Shown here in pieces: positions 23,048 to 34,443 of a DNA stretch of 64,000 nucleotides. The translations under genes and the position numbers were made by a program. Source of the stretch: Talinum fruticosum (taxonomy: Eukaryota; Streptophyta; Magnoliopsida; Caryophyllales; Talinaceae); contig JAITYX010000003.1 of the NCBI GenBank assembly GCA_021018815.1, forward strand, positions 14,155,501 through 14,219,500, in the 5' to 3' direction. Each line of letters begins with the position of its first letter. Positions within the stretch are counted from its first letter, which is position 1. The notes under the pieces were generated by a model that searched no databases, was not told the origin of the DNA, and was given only the letters and a program-made list of their open reading frames with translations.

Positions 23048-24629
23048 CGAAGACTCGGACACTCGCTCAATATTCTTCCGAGTCATGCAAAAGGAATCAG
23101 GTATAACAATTCTATACATGTAGAGTTTTGATTCTAAGGCATTCTCTGTGTCTTAGAAACTTACTTGAGTAAAATAGTATTTTCTCTAAGTGATTCGGCC
23201 CTCACTTATCTCTTTTATCGCTTTTCAGTTAGCGACTCGAAAACCGGTTCTTTATTCGAGTCCACTCCCACTCGGACTAATCGCATTTCGAATATACCGG
23301 TATTCCGCCGTTTCTCACTCGGAATCGACTTATGGTTATCTATTCTATCGTTTGCATAGTCGGCATTCGTAGTTTATTTCATGCTTAGTCTATATCAAGC
23401 TTTTCCTACTCGATATTCATTATAGAACTTGATTCCTCGCATAAGACTAAGTCATATGGAATTACGAGTATCATGGATATTAGACTCGGAAAATTCCATT
23501 TCTTTTCGACTCGAGATAATCAATTGCGTAATTATCATAATTATTTTATTATACTGTGTCTAACCTTGGACCAAAGTATTTTATACTTTGAGAACCGAAA
23601 GGTGTTTTACTTTTGTAGGTTATTCAATCGAGGATATCTTTTCAAACTACAAAAGTAGCCGAAGCTCGAAACGTCAAATCACCAGCGAGATATGGCTTTT
23701 CACCTCCCCTACTTTAGTCCCGAGAAGATTGTGTCGGAAGATGTGCGCTTCCATATCCGGAAAAGCTGGAACGCCAAGCCTAACGGTGGTTTCCACCTTA
23801 TTTTTCAAGACACAACCGATGGTTTCGGGACTTCCAAGAGAGTTAAACCGTTGTCCAACGTCCATATTTCAACGGATACTTCCTGAGTGACTCGGAAAGC
23901 CATTATCAACGGTCACAAAGGACTCTCGGTCGGCGAGATAAAGATAACGGCTACTCTGCTTGGTTATCTATAAATAGAAGCCACTTCACAAGACATGAAG
24001 GTTGCCGAACATATTGTTTATACACATACTTGCTCAAAGTTATTGTATTTACTTTCAATCTTCAACTTACAACTCTCATTCCGTAATTCATTACTCTCCG
24101 AGTTGTAAGGTCTTGTACTTAGTTACAAACTCTTCTTACATTCTTTGTAAGGTCCCTTGACTAAGTCTGTAAAGGTTAACTCGGCTTAGTTGTCCCTAGC
24201 TGTAAGGGTTATCTCGGCTAGGAAGTACTAGATCGAGATAAGGTAACTTCGAGTTTAGGAAAACTTGTATAGAGTTGTCCAAGGGAGCAACTCGGGTTCG
24301 ATCGAGTTCACGGTATTTTGTGGACTCAAAATAGTGGATTTGACTTCGTGTGCGGATTGACACGGGCCATGGTTTTACGCCCAGGGAGGGTTTCCACGTA
24401 AAATCTCTGTGTTCTCTTTACGAGTTCATTCTAGACTCGAGACTGACCTAACTCGCTCTTATTTCTTCGATTCATTGCTTTCTAAGTCCAATCTTTTCGA
24501 CCCTGTGTTTAGACTCGAAGCTGTCTTTGCCTCTTTTACGTCAAAAAGAGTGTGTTTTCGCGAAGAATTTTCTATCACCCTATTCACCCCCTCTAGGGTG
24601 ACTCGAGACTCTCCCAGAGCAAACCTTCG
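23048..24629 (+). repeat. 5' LTR of Copia element B
   Basis: Aligns with 32353-33932. Both terminal dinucleotides are mutated (CG at the start for TG, CG at the end for CA). TATA box TATAAATAG at 23969-23977, preceded by TTGGTTATC. Transcription would start about 30 bases downstream. Confidence 0.93.
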
Positions 24630-24643
24630 ATTGGTATCGAGCC
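24630..24643 (+). other. Primer binding site of element B (initiator Met tRNA type)
   Basis: ATTGGTATCGAGCC directly follows the 5' LTR, identical to the PBS of A and C. Confidence 0.85.
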
Positions 24644-24688
24644 TAGCCTTTCGAAAGGATCTAACAATCCAAAGGTTTAAAGATCGAG

Positions 24689-27600
24689 ATGGCTCGAGTA
24701 CACCGGAGAGTTCGACGAAGGAAGATCTTCCAACAGGCCACCAAAATTCAAAGGTTCAAACTTTGGTCACTTTGGAAGAAGCTTATGGAATGTTTCCTCA
24801 TGGATCATGATGAAGAAGTATGGGAAATCATACAACAAGGAAACTACATTCCAACGAAGACGGATGAATTCGAGAATCCTTCCCAAGACAAAGGTTGAGT
24901 TCACGCCGGTAGAAGCGGAGAAGTTCGAAAGAACTTCAAAGCCATGAACATCCTCATGTGCGCCATAAGCTCGGAAGAATATAATCGAGTCTCTGCCGTG
25001 ACTCTGCTAAAGAGGTGTGGGACACTCTGGTCAACACCTACGAAGGTACAAGTCGGGTGAGACAAGCGAAGATCGGTCGGTATCTTCACAAATATGAGCT
25101 TTTCAAAATGGAGCCGAAGAGAACATTACTCGGATGTTCATTCGCTTCACTGAGATCACCAACAATCTCAAATCTCCGGGAAATAAAATCTCCCATGAAG
25201 AAATGTGCTTGGAAAATTCTCGAAGCCTACCCAAGAGACGATGGGGTCCTAAGGTGACTGCCATAGAAGAGGCTCGGAACCTCTCACTCTTGAAGCCGAG
25301 ACGAGCTCATCGGAAAGCTTCGACTCATGAGATACATCCGGAAGAAGAAGATGCTTGAGAGTGCTTGTCAAAAGGAACATTGCGCTTAAAGCCTCAGAAT
25401 CCAAAGAAGCTAGTCAGAGCTCCTCGACTCGGAAGATGATCCCATGGCACTCATTGCAAGAGGCTTCAAGAGAATGATGAAGCATAAAAGATAGGACAAA
25501 AGACCAAAAGAAGAATTCTACAAAAAGGACAAGAGAGACAGAAAAGGTAAGTTTTCTTCACCCTTAAAGTTATCTTTGTCTAAGAATTACGGATGTTTTG
25601 AATGTGGCGGCAAAGACCACATAGTCAAGGACTTGTCCAAAACGAAGAAGGGACAGGGAAGAAGAAAAAGGCCATGATGGCAACATGGAGCGATGAGGAT
25701 TCATCCGAAGGCGACGAGGACTCGGATGACTCGAAGTGTCGATGGCAATTTCGACTCGAAGGCGAAAGAGAGTCGGACTCGGACTCGGACAAGGAGGAAG
25801 CTGATCCTCAAGAGGTAATAAACTACTTCCTCAAATTCTCCAAAGTTGATTTAGCTAAATATATCTTTACTTTGGAAGAAAAGTCCAATTCGATTCTTCT
25901 CATTTCAAGGAACAACTTGAGTCGATCACTTACGAGAGCACTTCTTTAAAAAACGAGTTAGAAAAGCTGAGACTCACACTCGAGAGAACTCAAGACAAGT
26001 GCTCAAGCTAATGAGACTAAGTCCGAGTTACTCAAGAAAGAAAATGAGCAACTAAAACAGAAGCTCACTGAGTCTCGAGATCTGGTTTTAAAGTTTACTC
26101 AAGGTCGGAAGAACCTTGACATGCTCTTGGGATCACAATGTGTCTCGTTTCGAAAAGAAGGTCTTGGTTTCAACAAAGAGGAAGAATCTAATTCTTACTC
26201 GGAATTGTTCAAAAGGATTCCAGAGCTGTAAAGTTCAAAAAGGTGAGCATGGTCCCATTCACGAAATGAAAGGAGGACTAAACCCGAGACCTATTTACAA
26301 AAAGAAACCATTTTCTCCTGTTTAAAAGGAAAGGTTTTAAAAGGAAAGAGACACGAGACTCAATTCTCCGAGAGGAAGACTCGGAATCGAGACAAAACCC
26401 AAAGTCATTCAAATCCGGGTTCGAAGCACCTTCTTCCTCGAGAAAAGGACCACGGTAAGGAATGTTCTTGGGTTCGTTAGAGGAAGTGAGAAGGGTTAGA
26501 TTCTCTCTGTTTTGCGGAGTCACTCGAGAAAAGATCAAAGGACACCGGTACACTGGACGGCGGATGTTCTCGACACATGTCGGGTGACCAAGGACTCTTT
26601 TACGAGCTGGAGTCATATAAAGGAGGAAAGGTGACTTTTGGTGATGACGGCAAAGGTAAAATAGTGGGCATTGGAAAGATTGGAAAAGGAAGCAATGCGG
26701 TGAGCCCGGTGTACCTTGTCAAAGGGCTAAAGTACAATCTACTTAGCATCTCCCGGCTATGTGACAAGGGTCGAGAGGTAAGATTCACCCAATCCAAGTG
26801 CTACATCACGAGATGAGACCACCAAAGAGATAAAACTCTCGGGTAAGAGATCGGGTAATACCTACATCATCCCTCTTGCTGACCCAAGTCGGAACTTATC
26901 TGTTTAAAAGCATCGCTTCAAGATGATTCTTGGACTTGGCATCGTAGATTAGGTCATATTAGCATGCATACTATCAAAAAGCTTGCATCTCATAGTACGG
27001 TTAGAGGTTTACCTAGCTGTGCGTTTGAGAAGGACAAAGTATGTGAAGCATGCACCGAGAGGAAACAAGTCGGATCTTCATTCAAATCTCACGAAGATAG
27101 TTTCCACATCCAACGTGCTTGAATTACTGCATATGGACCTATGTGGTGAAATTTACTGTGAAGGGTCTCGGAGGTAAATCTTACATACTTGTTATTATCG
27201 ATGATTTTCAAGATTTACCTGGGTGTGTTTTCTCAAGCATAAGAATGAAGCCTTCGAGGAGTTCAACAAGCTACGTAGAAAGATTCAAGTTGAGTCTCGG
27301 ACTTAGATTCAAAAGATTGAGCCGACCATGGAAGGGAGTTCGATTACTCGGAATGCTCGAGTTTTATGACAAGAATGGAATCTCTCACAACTTCTCGGCA
27401 CCCAGAACTCCTCAGCGGAATGAAGTAGTTGAGAGAAAGAACGAGAACCCTTGAAGAGATAGCAAGGACAATGATGATTGAACACAACTTGCCTTACTAC
27501 TTACGGGCGGAGGCGATAAACACGGCCAACTACTCTCTCAATCGATGCCTCATCGGACCCATTACGAAGAAAACACCTTATGAGCTCTACAAAGGGAAGA

Positions 27601-29687
27601 AGCCAAATATTTCCTATTTCGGACCTTTCGGATGTAAGTGCTTTGTCCACAACAATGGTAAGGATCATCGACCAAGTTTGATGCTCGGTCGAGACGAAGG
27701 TATTTTTCTAGGCTACTCCTCTCATAGCAAAGTTTATCGTATCATCAACAAGCGAACTAACAAAGTGGAAGAGAGTATCCACGTAGTGTTTGATGAGCTT
27801 GAACAGGGAGAAACCAAGTGAGTCTTCATACTCGGAGCTGAAGCTCGAAAGGATGATGACGAAGATGAGCCTACTAAGACTCAGATTGAGACCACTCGGA
27901 ACGAGGAAGCTCGGAATGAGACAGCTCGAGAGGTCGCTCGAAGCGAACAAGTCAATGAAGAGGATCACTCGAGAACAAGCTTACGAAGATCAAGCAATTC
28001 AGCTCACAAACACTGGTGAATCAAAGAGCTGGTAAAGCATTCAAATTTACTCCCAGTCATCCCCAGAAAACATCATTTACGATATCAACAGTGGGGTAAG
28101 AACTCGTTCTTCTTTACACAATTTATGTGCATTCACTGCATTCATCTCATTAAGCTGAACCCAAAAATGCACTAGAGACCCTTAATGAACCTGAATGGGT
28201 AGAGGCCATGCAAGAAGAACTAAATCAATTTGAAAGAAACCAAGTGCGGACTCGACCAACCGACCTTCGACCACCTAGTTATAGGAACCAAATGGGTTTT
28301 CAAGAACAAAGCTGGATGAGGGTGGAGTGGTAGTCGAAACAAGGCTAGACTTGTAGCTCGAGGTTACAATCAAGAAGAAGGAATTGATTGTGGGGAAACC
28401 TTTGCACCGGTAGCTAGAATTGAAGCCATTAGAATACTTGTTGGCATTTGCATCCTGCATGCATATTAAATTATATCAAATGGATGTTAAATGTGCCTTT
28501 CTAGATGGTTTTATTGAAGAAGAAGTTTATGTCGAGCGGCCTCCTGGTTTTGAAAGCTCGGAATTTCCAAATCATGTTTTCAAACTTCAAAAGGCTCTCT
28601 ATGGTCTTAAGCAAGCCCCTCGTGCTTGGTATGAAAAGCGAGCGGCTTCTTGGTTCAAAATAATTTCAAAAGAGGTCAAATCGACAAGACTCTATTCATA
28701 AAGACCAAAGGGAAAGATTTTCTTATTGTTCAAATATATGTTGATGATATTATTTTCGGTGCTACTAATGAATTTACGTGTAGAGAATTTTTGAGTTGAT
28801 GAGTCAAGAGTGCCAAATGAGTATGATAGGAAAACTCAATTTCTTCCTTGGGTTGCAAATCAAACAAGACAAAGATGAAATCTTTGTTCATCAATCAAAA
28901 TACACCAAGGAGCTGCTGAAGAAATATAAACTTCAAGATGCAAAGCACGCATCTACCCCCATGAGCGACGGCGTAAAGCTCGACTCGGATGAGAAAGGTA
29001 AAGCGGTAGATCAAAAACTCTATCGAGGTATGATTGGATCATCTGTTATATCTTACTTCAAGCGAGCCGAGATATAGTGTTTAGTGTTTGCTTATGCGCA
29101 CGATTTCAAGCTAATCCAGAAAGAATCACATCTCACTTGCGGTGAAGAGAATATTCGAGATATCTTGCGAGGCACTCGAGAATCTAGGAGCTGTGGTATT
29201 CCGAAACTTCGAAGCCGACTCGACTCGGGTACTCGAGATGCGGACTACGCAGGATACAAAGTTGATCGAAAGAGCACATCCGGAGCTTGCCAATTTACAG
29301 GTCAATCCTTAATATCCTAGCACTCAAAGAAACAAAACTCGGTAGCTCTATCAACTACGGAAGCTGAATACATTGCCACTTTGGAGCTTGTTGCGCTCGG
29401 ATCCTCTGGATAAAACAACACTTGAAGGATCTTGGACTATTTCTCAACTCGGTTCCAATAAAGTGTGACAATCAAAGCGCAATCGGTATCACTAAGAATC
29501 TGTCCGGCACTAAAAAACAAAGCATATTGAGGTCGGGTATCACTTCTTACGCGATCACTCGGAAAAGGGTGATATTGCACTTGTGTTCATTCCTACTAAT
29601 CTTCAATTAGCTGATATCTTGACTAAGCCTCTTGGTGAAGATCAATTTTGCTTTATTCGGAATGAGCTTGGTATGTTAAATGCTTAG
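24689..29687 (+). pseudogene. gag-pol of Copia element B
   Basis: Decayed polyprotein. The start ATG at 24689 corresponds to that of A and C. Gag core is 24689 to about 25400, the zinc knuckle 25594-25635 has its last Cys lost by a one-base insertion (CFECGGKDHIVKD then LS), and a coiled-coil-like tail follows to about 26100. The protease site at 26556-26564 reads D-G-G instead of D-S-G, then CSRHMSGD. The pre-integrase domain is about 26930-27100. The integrase core to about 27480 is frameshifted; its C-terminal part is open at 27429-27821 (KKTPYELYKGKKPNISYF). RT is about 28180-29080, with YVDD at 28737-28748. RNase H is about 29240-29687, ending ILTKPLGEDQFCFIRNEL and TAG at 29687. It cannot be expressed as one protein. 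Confidence 0.93.
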
Positions 29688-30075
29688 TTACGTGTTATGA
29701 TTATTACATATTTACGTGCTATGTGCTCTCGTTGTTAATAACCATTAGTTCGAGTTGATTCAGTGATCTTGGGCTGATAGTTATTTCGTGTTTCGAGTCA
29801 CTCAGAAATCTTTTTGAAGTCAAACTCGAGACGTAGAGAAATTTGGACATCAAATTTTTGAAACTATCTCTAGAACAGTGGAGAGTTTCGGATTATAATT
29901 TCAAAATCTTTTTCTCTCTCTTTCTCGGCGCTGCGATCGGATCATAGCAGTAGATTTCAAACCGCTTGTTTCTCAGCCGTTGAAGAAGAACCGTCACACG
30001 GTCTTTGGTGGCTGATGGACAAGGCGAGTCGAAACGGAGTTACTTAACGGATAATGGACGGGTGCGGTTATTTTC

Positions 30076-30083
30076 TATAAATA
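30076..30083 (+). promoter_or_regulatory. Internal TATA box before the third ORF of element B
   Basis: TATAAATA in the context GGTTATTTTCTATAAATAACG, 251 bases before the MPKRG start and 389 bases after the pol stop. The LTR promoter reads TTGGTTATCTATAAATAGAA. The likeness, and the matching box in A, suggest a promoter for a subgenomic transcript. Confidence 0.5.
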
Positions 30084-30326
30084 ACGTCTATCCATCTTCA
30101 TCTCGGTATTCTAAAACTCCTTCCCTCTCAAACGAAAATCTTCTCGTGGAAGTTCTCTACGTGAACAGTGACCCCTGATCGTGCGCAAGTGTTGAAGAAG
30201 CTCTCTCTCTCTCGTAAGTCTGACTTGCTCTATTCTCTTTTCTTCTACCATTTTCGTTTTCTTCTCTTCTACACCTTCTTCTCTCTCTCACTCGAAAAGC
30301 TTCATCTTTTCTCTCCAACTCTCACA

Positions 30327-31946
30327 ATGCCTAAACGCGGAAACCATCCCGAGTTCCGGGCTTCCCACTCTTCAAAAGCCCCGCACCAACAAGCCGAAAG
30401 GTCAACCCCTTCTAAACCCGTTGTCACCCGGCACCTTGCGTCTGGACGACAAATTCTTCCCAACAACCAAATTCTCCTGGTTGTCCAACATCCAAACCAC
30501 CGGAGTCTACCCTTTCTTGTGTTTCAGCGAGTTCATTTATCCTGAACTCGTTTCGAGTTTTCTACTCATCTCACCCACTACGAAAATGTTCTAACCTCTC
30601 GGGTTCGAACATTACGGTTTGTATCAACACCTCCCTCCTTCACCGATCTGTTCAAAGTTTCTTCTCTTTTCTTGAACAGTAACCCTATTCCTTTCATTGA
30701 AGTCGCCGATGACTTCTTTGAAAAGTACGCTAAAGAATTCCACGGGTCCAGAAAGAACTTTTACGTGACTCGGTTGAAGTCGAAGCCGAGGCTTACGTGT
30801 TTTACTGCGATGAGAACCTTCTTCTCACGGCACTTTAGCAAGGAGAACCCCAACTCCAAGCACCTCAAAGCCCTCTTCGATATCCTGGAGGGATACGAAG
30901 TCGACCTCTTCCCCTTTATCCTTGAGCGGATGGCCGCTGTGCCGGCTCGACTTCAAACCAAGAAGAACACCTCCCTTCCTTTCGGTGCTCTTCTCACCCT
31001 TGTCTTCAAACAATTTCAAGTTCCTCTTCCCTCGACCCTAACGCGGTGTTTGAGGCGGCCATTGTGGTCGGCAAGAAGGAACTCCGGGAGTACGGATACC
31101 GGGAAACTAACCACGGTGTGCGGGTTCATAACTTCGGAGCTGAGGCCTCCTTCTCCACCTCGGACTCGAAATCAACCCCTCTCCCTCTTCCCTCTACACT
31201 GGTGGTGCCTCCACCTCCGGTGCTTCCAAAACTCTCTCTACCCTCTTGTCCCCTGCCTTCTGGACAAGATCGGCTCTGTGTCTTCGAACTCGAGAGACAT
31301 GCTCGGGAGCTTTCAAGTATGTCCTTCGAGGTCGACCATCAACCAAAAGACCGGTCGAGTCCCAAATCCGAGAAGCGGCGGTCTCTCGTTCTTGAGATGA
31401 GAGAGCTGGTTAAGAAGCAGAAGGAGCTGGCTGAGCTCCTCGAGAGAGACGGTCCAAGGCGGCTCGGGACCGGGATGACTCGGACACGTCTAAGGCGTCT
31501 TCGAGCCCGAGGCCGACCTCCTCGGACAGCGAGGAAGGCGAGGAAGAAGAGGAAGGAGCTACGAGATGCGGCGAGAGGATCTTGAGGAACCTGCGGGTGA
31601 GCCGAGGCCCTTCGGGCAAAGGGAAGAAGAGGCCGTGGCAAGCTGCGAGGTCGGCACTGCTCCCCAAGCTCAAATCGTCTGTACTCGGCTCGGACGGCGG
31701 TGCGAGTGGGTCGAAGACCTCGCTCCTCCGGCGAGTCGGCCGGAGCAACCCCCTCCAGCCCCGAGGTCCCAAGGGAAGAACCCCTCGATCCACTCTCTCC
31801 GGGTCGGCCACTCGAAGCTGAGCCCACGAGAGCAATTCCGGTTCTCCCTTCGCCGCGCTCAAGCACATCGTCGAGATCATATCGGCGCTAGCGCACCTCC
31901 GCCTCCCTCGGAAATCCCCTCCTCCCTAGTTGGAGCCATGCACTGA
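30327..31946 (+). pseudogene. Third ORF of Copia element B (post-pol, function unknown)
   Basis: Starts MPKRGNHPEFRASH, like A at 5838, and ends VGAMH with TGA at 31946, about 540 codons with several frameshifts. The longest open piece runs 30672-31100: LNSNPIPFIEVADDFFEKYA, then ILEGYEVDLFPFILE (30879-30926). The second half is rich in Pro, Ser, Arg and Glu (for example LVKKQKELAELLERD near 31407) and GC-rich. The frame is open upstream to a Met at 30168, with a hydrophobic Leu/Phe/Tyr stretch, in a pyrimidine-rich leader. In A the upstream extension is also open and hydrophobic, though not alike in sequence. No signal peptide, fusion peptide or C-terminal anchor is visible from MPKRG onward, so env is not supported. 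Function unknown; a nuclear or nucleic-acid role would fit the basic start. Confidence 0.7.
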
Positions 31947-32335
31947 GTCACGATTCCTCGGTGTCTCTGGATTTTCTTCTTTCAAATTTTCTTTTGTCCG
32001 GACAACTAATGTGTATTACTTGTACTTTTCTCCCTTCTTTTTTTATTTTGTTTTTCTTTGAAAGGCAAGGGGAGAAATGTAGTCGAAGCTGGTTGTCTTG
32101 TTTAGGGAGTTTTTACTGCCCTTGTAATTTCTTTTTAATGGAGTGATGCATTTCATTATTAATTTCTTAGTTCTCTATTTTTACGAGTTATTGTTAAAGC
32201 ATACTTTATTTTATTTTGCTACGATATATTATATCTTGCTCTGATTTATTCAATATGCATTACTCATGAGCAAACTACTCGAGAATCGATCTTTTTCTTC
32301 TAACAAAGTTTACTGTTTGAGTATGGAATGCCTTT

Positions 32336-32352
32336 CATCAAAAGGGAGAGAT
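32336..32352 (+). other. Polypurine tract of Copia element B
   Basis: CATCAAAAGGGAGAGAT sits directly before the 3' LTR and marks its boundary. Confidence 0.8.
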
Positions 32353-33932
32353 TGAAGACTCGAGACCTTTGCTCGATATTCTTCGAGTCATGCAAAAGGA
32401 ATCGGGTATAACGATTCTATACATGTAGAGTTTTGATTCCAAGGCATTCTCTGTGTCTTAGAAACTTACTTAAGTAAAATAGTATTTTCTCTAAGTGATT
32501 CGGCCCTCACTTATCTCTTTTATCGCTTTTCGGTTAGCGACTCGGAAAACCGGTTCTTTATTACGAGTCCACTCCCACTCGGACTAATCGCATTTCGAAT
32601 ATACCGGTATTCGCCGTTTCTCACTCGAGAATCGACTTATGGTTATCTATTCTATCGTTTGCATAGTCGGCATTCGTAGTTTATTTCATGCTTAGTCTAT
32701 ATCAAGCTTTTCCTACTACGATATTCGTTATAGAACTTGATTCCTCGCATAAGACTAAGTCATATGGAATTACGAGTATCATGGATATTAGACTCGAGAA
32801 AATTCCATTTCTTTTCGACTCGAGATAATCAATTGCGTAATTATCATAATTATTTTATTATACTGTGTCTAACCTTGGACCAAAGTATTTTATACTTTGA
32901 GAGCAGAAAGGTGTTTTACTTTTGTAGGTTATTCAATCGAGGATATCTTTTCAAACTACAAAAGTAGCCAGGCTCGAACGTCAAATCACCAGCGAGATAT
33001 GGCTTTTCACCTCCCCTGCTTTAGTCCCGAGAAGATTGTGTCGGAAGTCTGTCTACTTCCATATCCGGAAAGCTGGAACGCCAAGCCTAACGGTGGTTTC
33101 CACCTCATTTTCAAGACACAACCGATAGTTTCGGGACTTCAAGAGAGTTAAACCGTTGTCCAGCGTCCATATTTCAACGGATACTTTACGAGTGACTTAG
33201 AAAGCCATTATCAACGGTCACGAGAGGACTCTCGGTCAGCGAGATAAAGATAACGGCTACTCTGCTTGGTTATCTATAAATAGAAGCCACTTCATAAGAC
33301 ATGAAGGTTGCCGAACATATTGTTTATACACATACTTGCTCAAAGTTATTGTATTTACTTTCAATCTTCAACTTACAACTCCCATTACGTAATTCATTAC
33401 TCTACGAGTTGTAAGGTCTTGTACTTAGTTACAAACTCTTCTTACATTCTTTGTAAGGTCCCTTGACTAAGCTATAAAGGTTAACTCGGCTTAGTTGTCC
33501 CTAGGCTGTAAGGGTTATCTCGGCTAGGAAGTACTAGATCGAGATAAGGTAACTTCGAGTCTAGGAAAACTTGTATAGCGTTGTCCGAGGGAGCAACTCG
33601 GGTTCGATCGGTTCACGGTATTTTGTGGACTCAAAATACTGGATTTGACTTCGTGTGCGGATTGACACGGGCCGTGGTTTTCTGCCCTAGGAGGGTTTCC
33701 ACGTAAAATCTTTGTGTTCTCTTTACGAGTTCATTCTAGACTCGAGACGGCCTACTTGCTCTTGTTTCTTCGATTCATTGCTTTACGAGTCCAATCTTTT
33801 CGACCTCGTGTTTAGACTCGAAGCTGTCTTTGCCTCTTTTACGTCAAAAAAAGTGTGTTTTCACGAAGAATTTTCTATCACCCTATTCACCCCCTCTAGG
33901 GTGACTCGAGACTCTCCCAGAGCAAACCTTCA
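32353..33932 (+). repeat. 3' LTR of Copia element B
   Basis: Starts TGAAGACTCGAG and ends AAACCTTCA, with intact TG...CA ends. TATA box at 33275-33283. Differs from the 5' LTR by scattered substitutions and by one-base indels concentrated at CCGAG/CTCGG sites. Confidence 0.94.
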
Positions 33933-33937
33933 TACCA

Positions 33938-34443
33938 TGCGAAAAATCTTCTCTCTGGTCGCTTCGCACGGCTGTGCGAAATGTGCACTGAGGTGCCGTG
34001 CTGGCTCGGGTAATCGTTGGATGTTCTCGCACGGTTGTGCGAAAGATGCACGGTGGGGTGTGCGAATTGGCCGAACTCTCTGGCTGAATTGCACGGCCGT
34101 GCAATGTATGCACTGGGTACCGTGCGAAATGCAGCAACTTTACGGACGATTCGCACGGCTATGCAAAAGTCGCATAGTGGGGCTGTGCAAGGTCTTTTGA
34201 TCCGCTTTAGGCTTCTTCCTTGCCTCCTCTTGGGCCCGAACTCTCCTCTTCGTCGCTTTTCATCAAATTTGTCTCGAATCTCTCGAATTTAAGCCCAAAA
34301 ACCTGAAATAAGGAAATTTACGAGCTTAGGTGACGATAAAGAGAAAATGAGCAAAATCTAACCCAAAACTAAATAAATATCATTGAAATCATCATGGAAT
34401 TGGATTAAATAATACCTTAAAAGCGGCAAAACGATGTTTATCA
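33938..34443 (-). repeat. Tat-like 5' LTR, second part
   Basis: Continues the LTR broken at 23047. It holds four further GCACGGCTGTGCGAA-type palindromic units (33965-34195) and the tail ending TGTTTATCA at 34443, which aligns with AGGTTTAACA at the end of the solo LTR (42350). Directly after it, Copia C pol sequence begins, so the Tat-like element had inserted in the RT gene of C. Confidence 0.88.

Larger units (their letters stand above)
23048..33932 (+). mobile_element. Ty1/Copia LTR retrotransposon B (Sirevirus-like), complete but decayed
   Basis: A 10,885-bp element with two LTRs (23048-24629 and 32353-33932), iMet PBS, gag-pol, third ORF and PPT, all on the plus strand. An exact 5-bp duplication TACCA flanks it (23043-23047 and 33933-33937). 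It entered the Tat-like LTR inside its palindrome-rich repeats. It is close to element C and more distant from A. Most reading-frame breaks are single-base indels, many at CGAG motifs. Confidence 0.95.

Noticed and set aside
31339..31880. Minus-strand ORFs of 175 and 156 codons
   Set aside because: They are antisense shadows of the GC-rich second half of the third ORF of Copia B.
33896..34200. ORFs on both strands across 33883-34292
   Set aside because: They cross the Copia B / Tat LTR junction and the palindrome repeats; open by chance.
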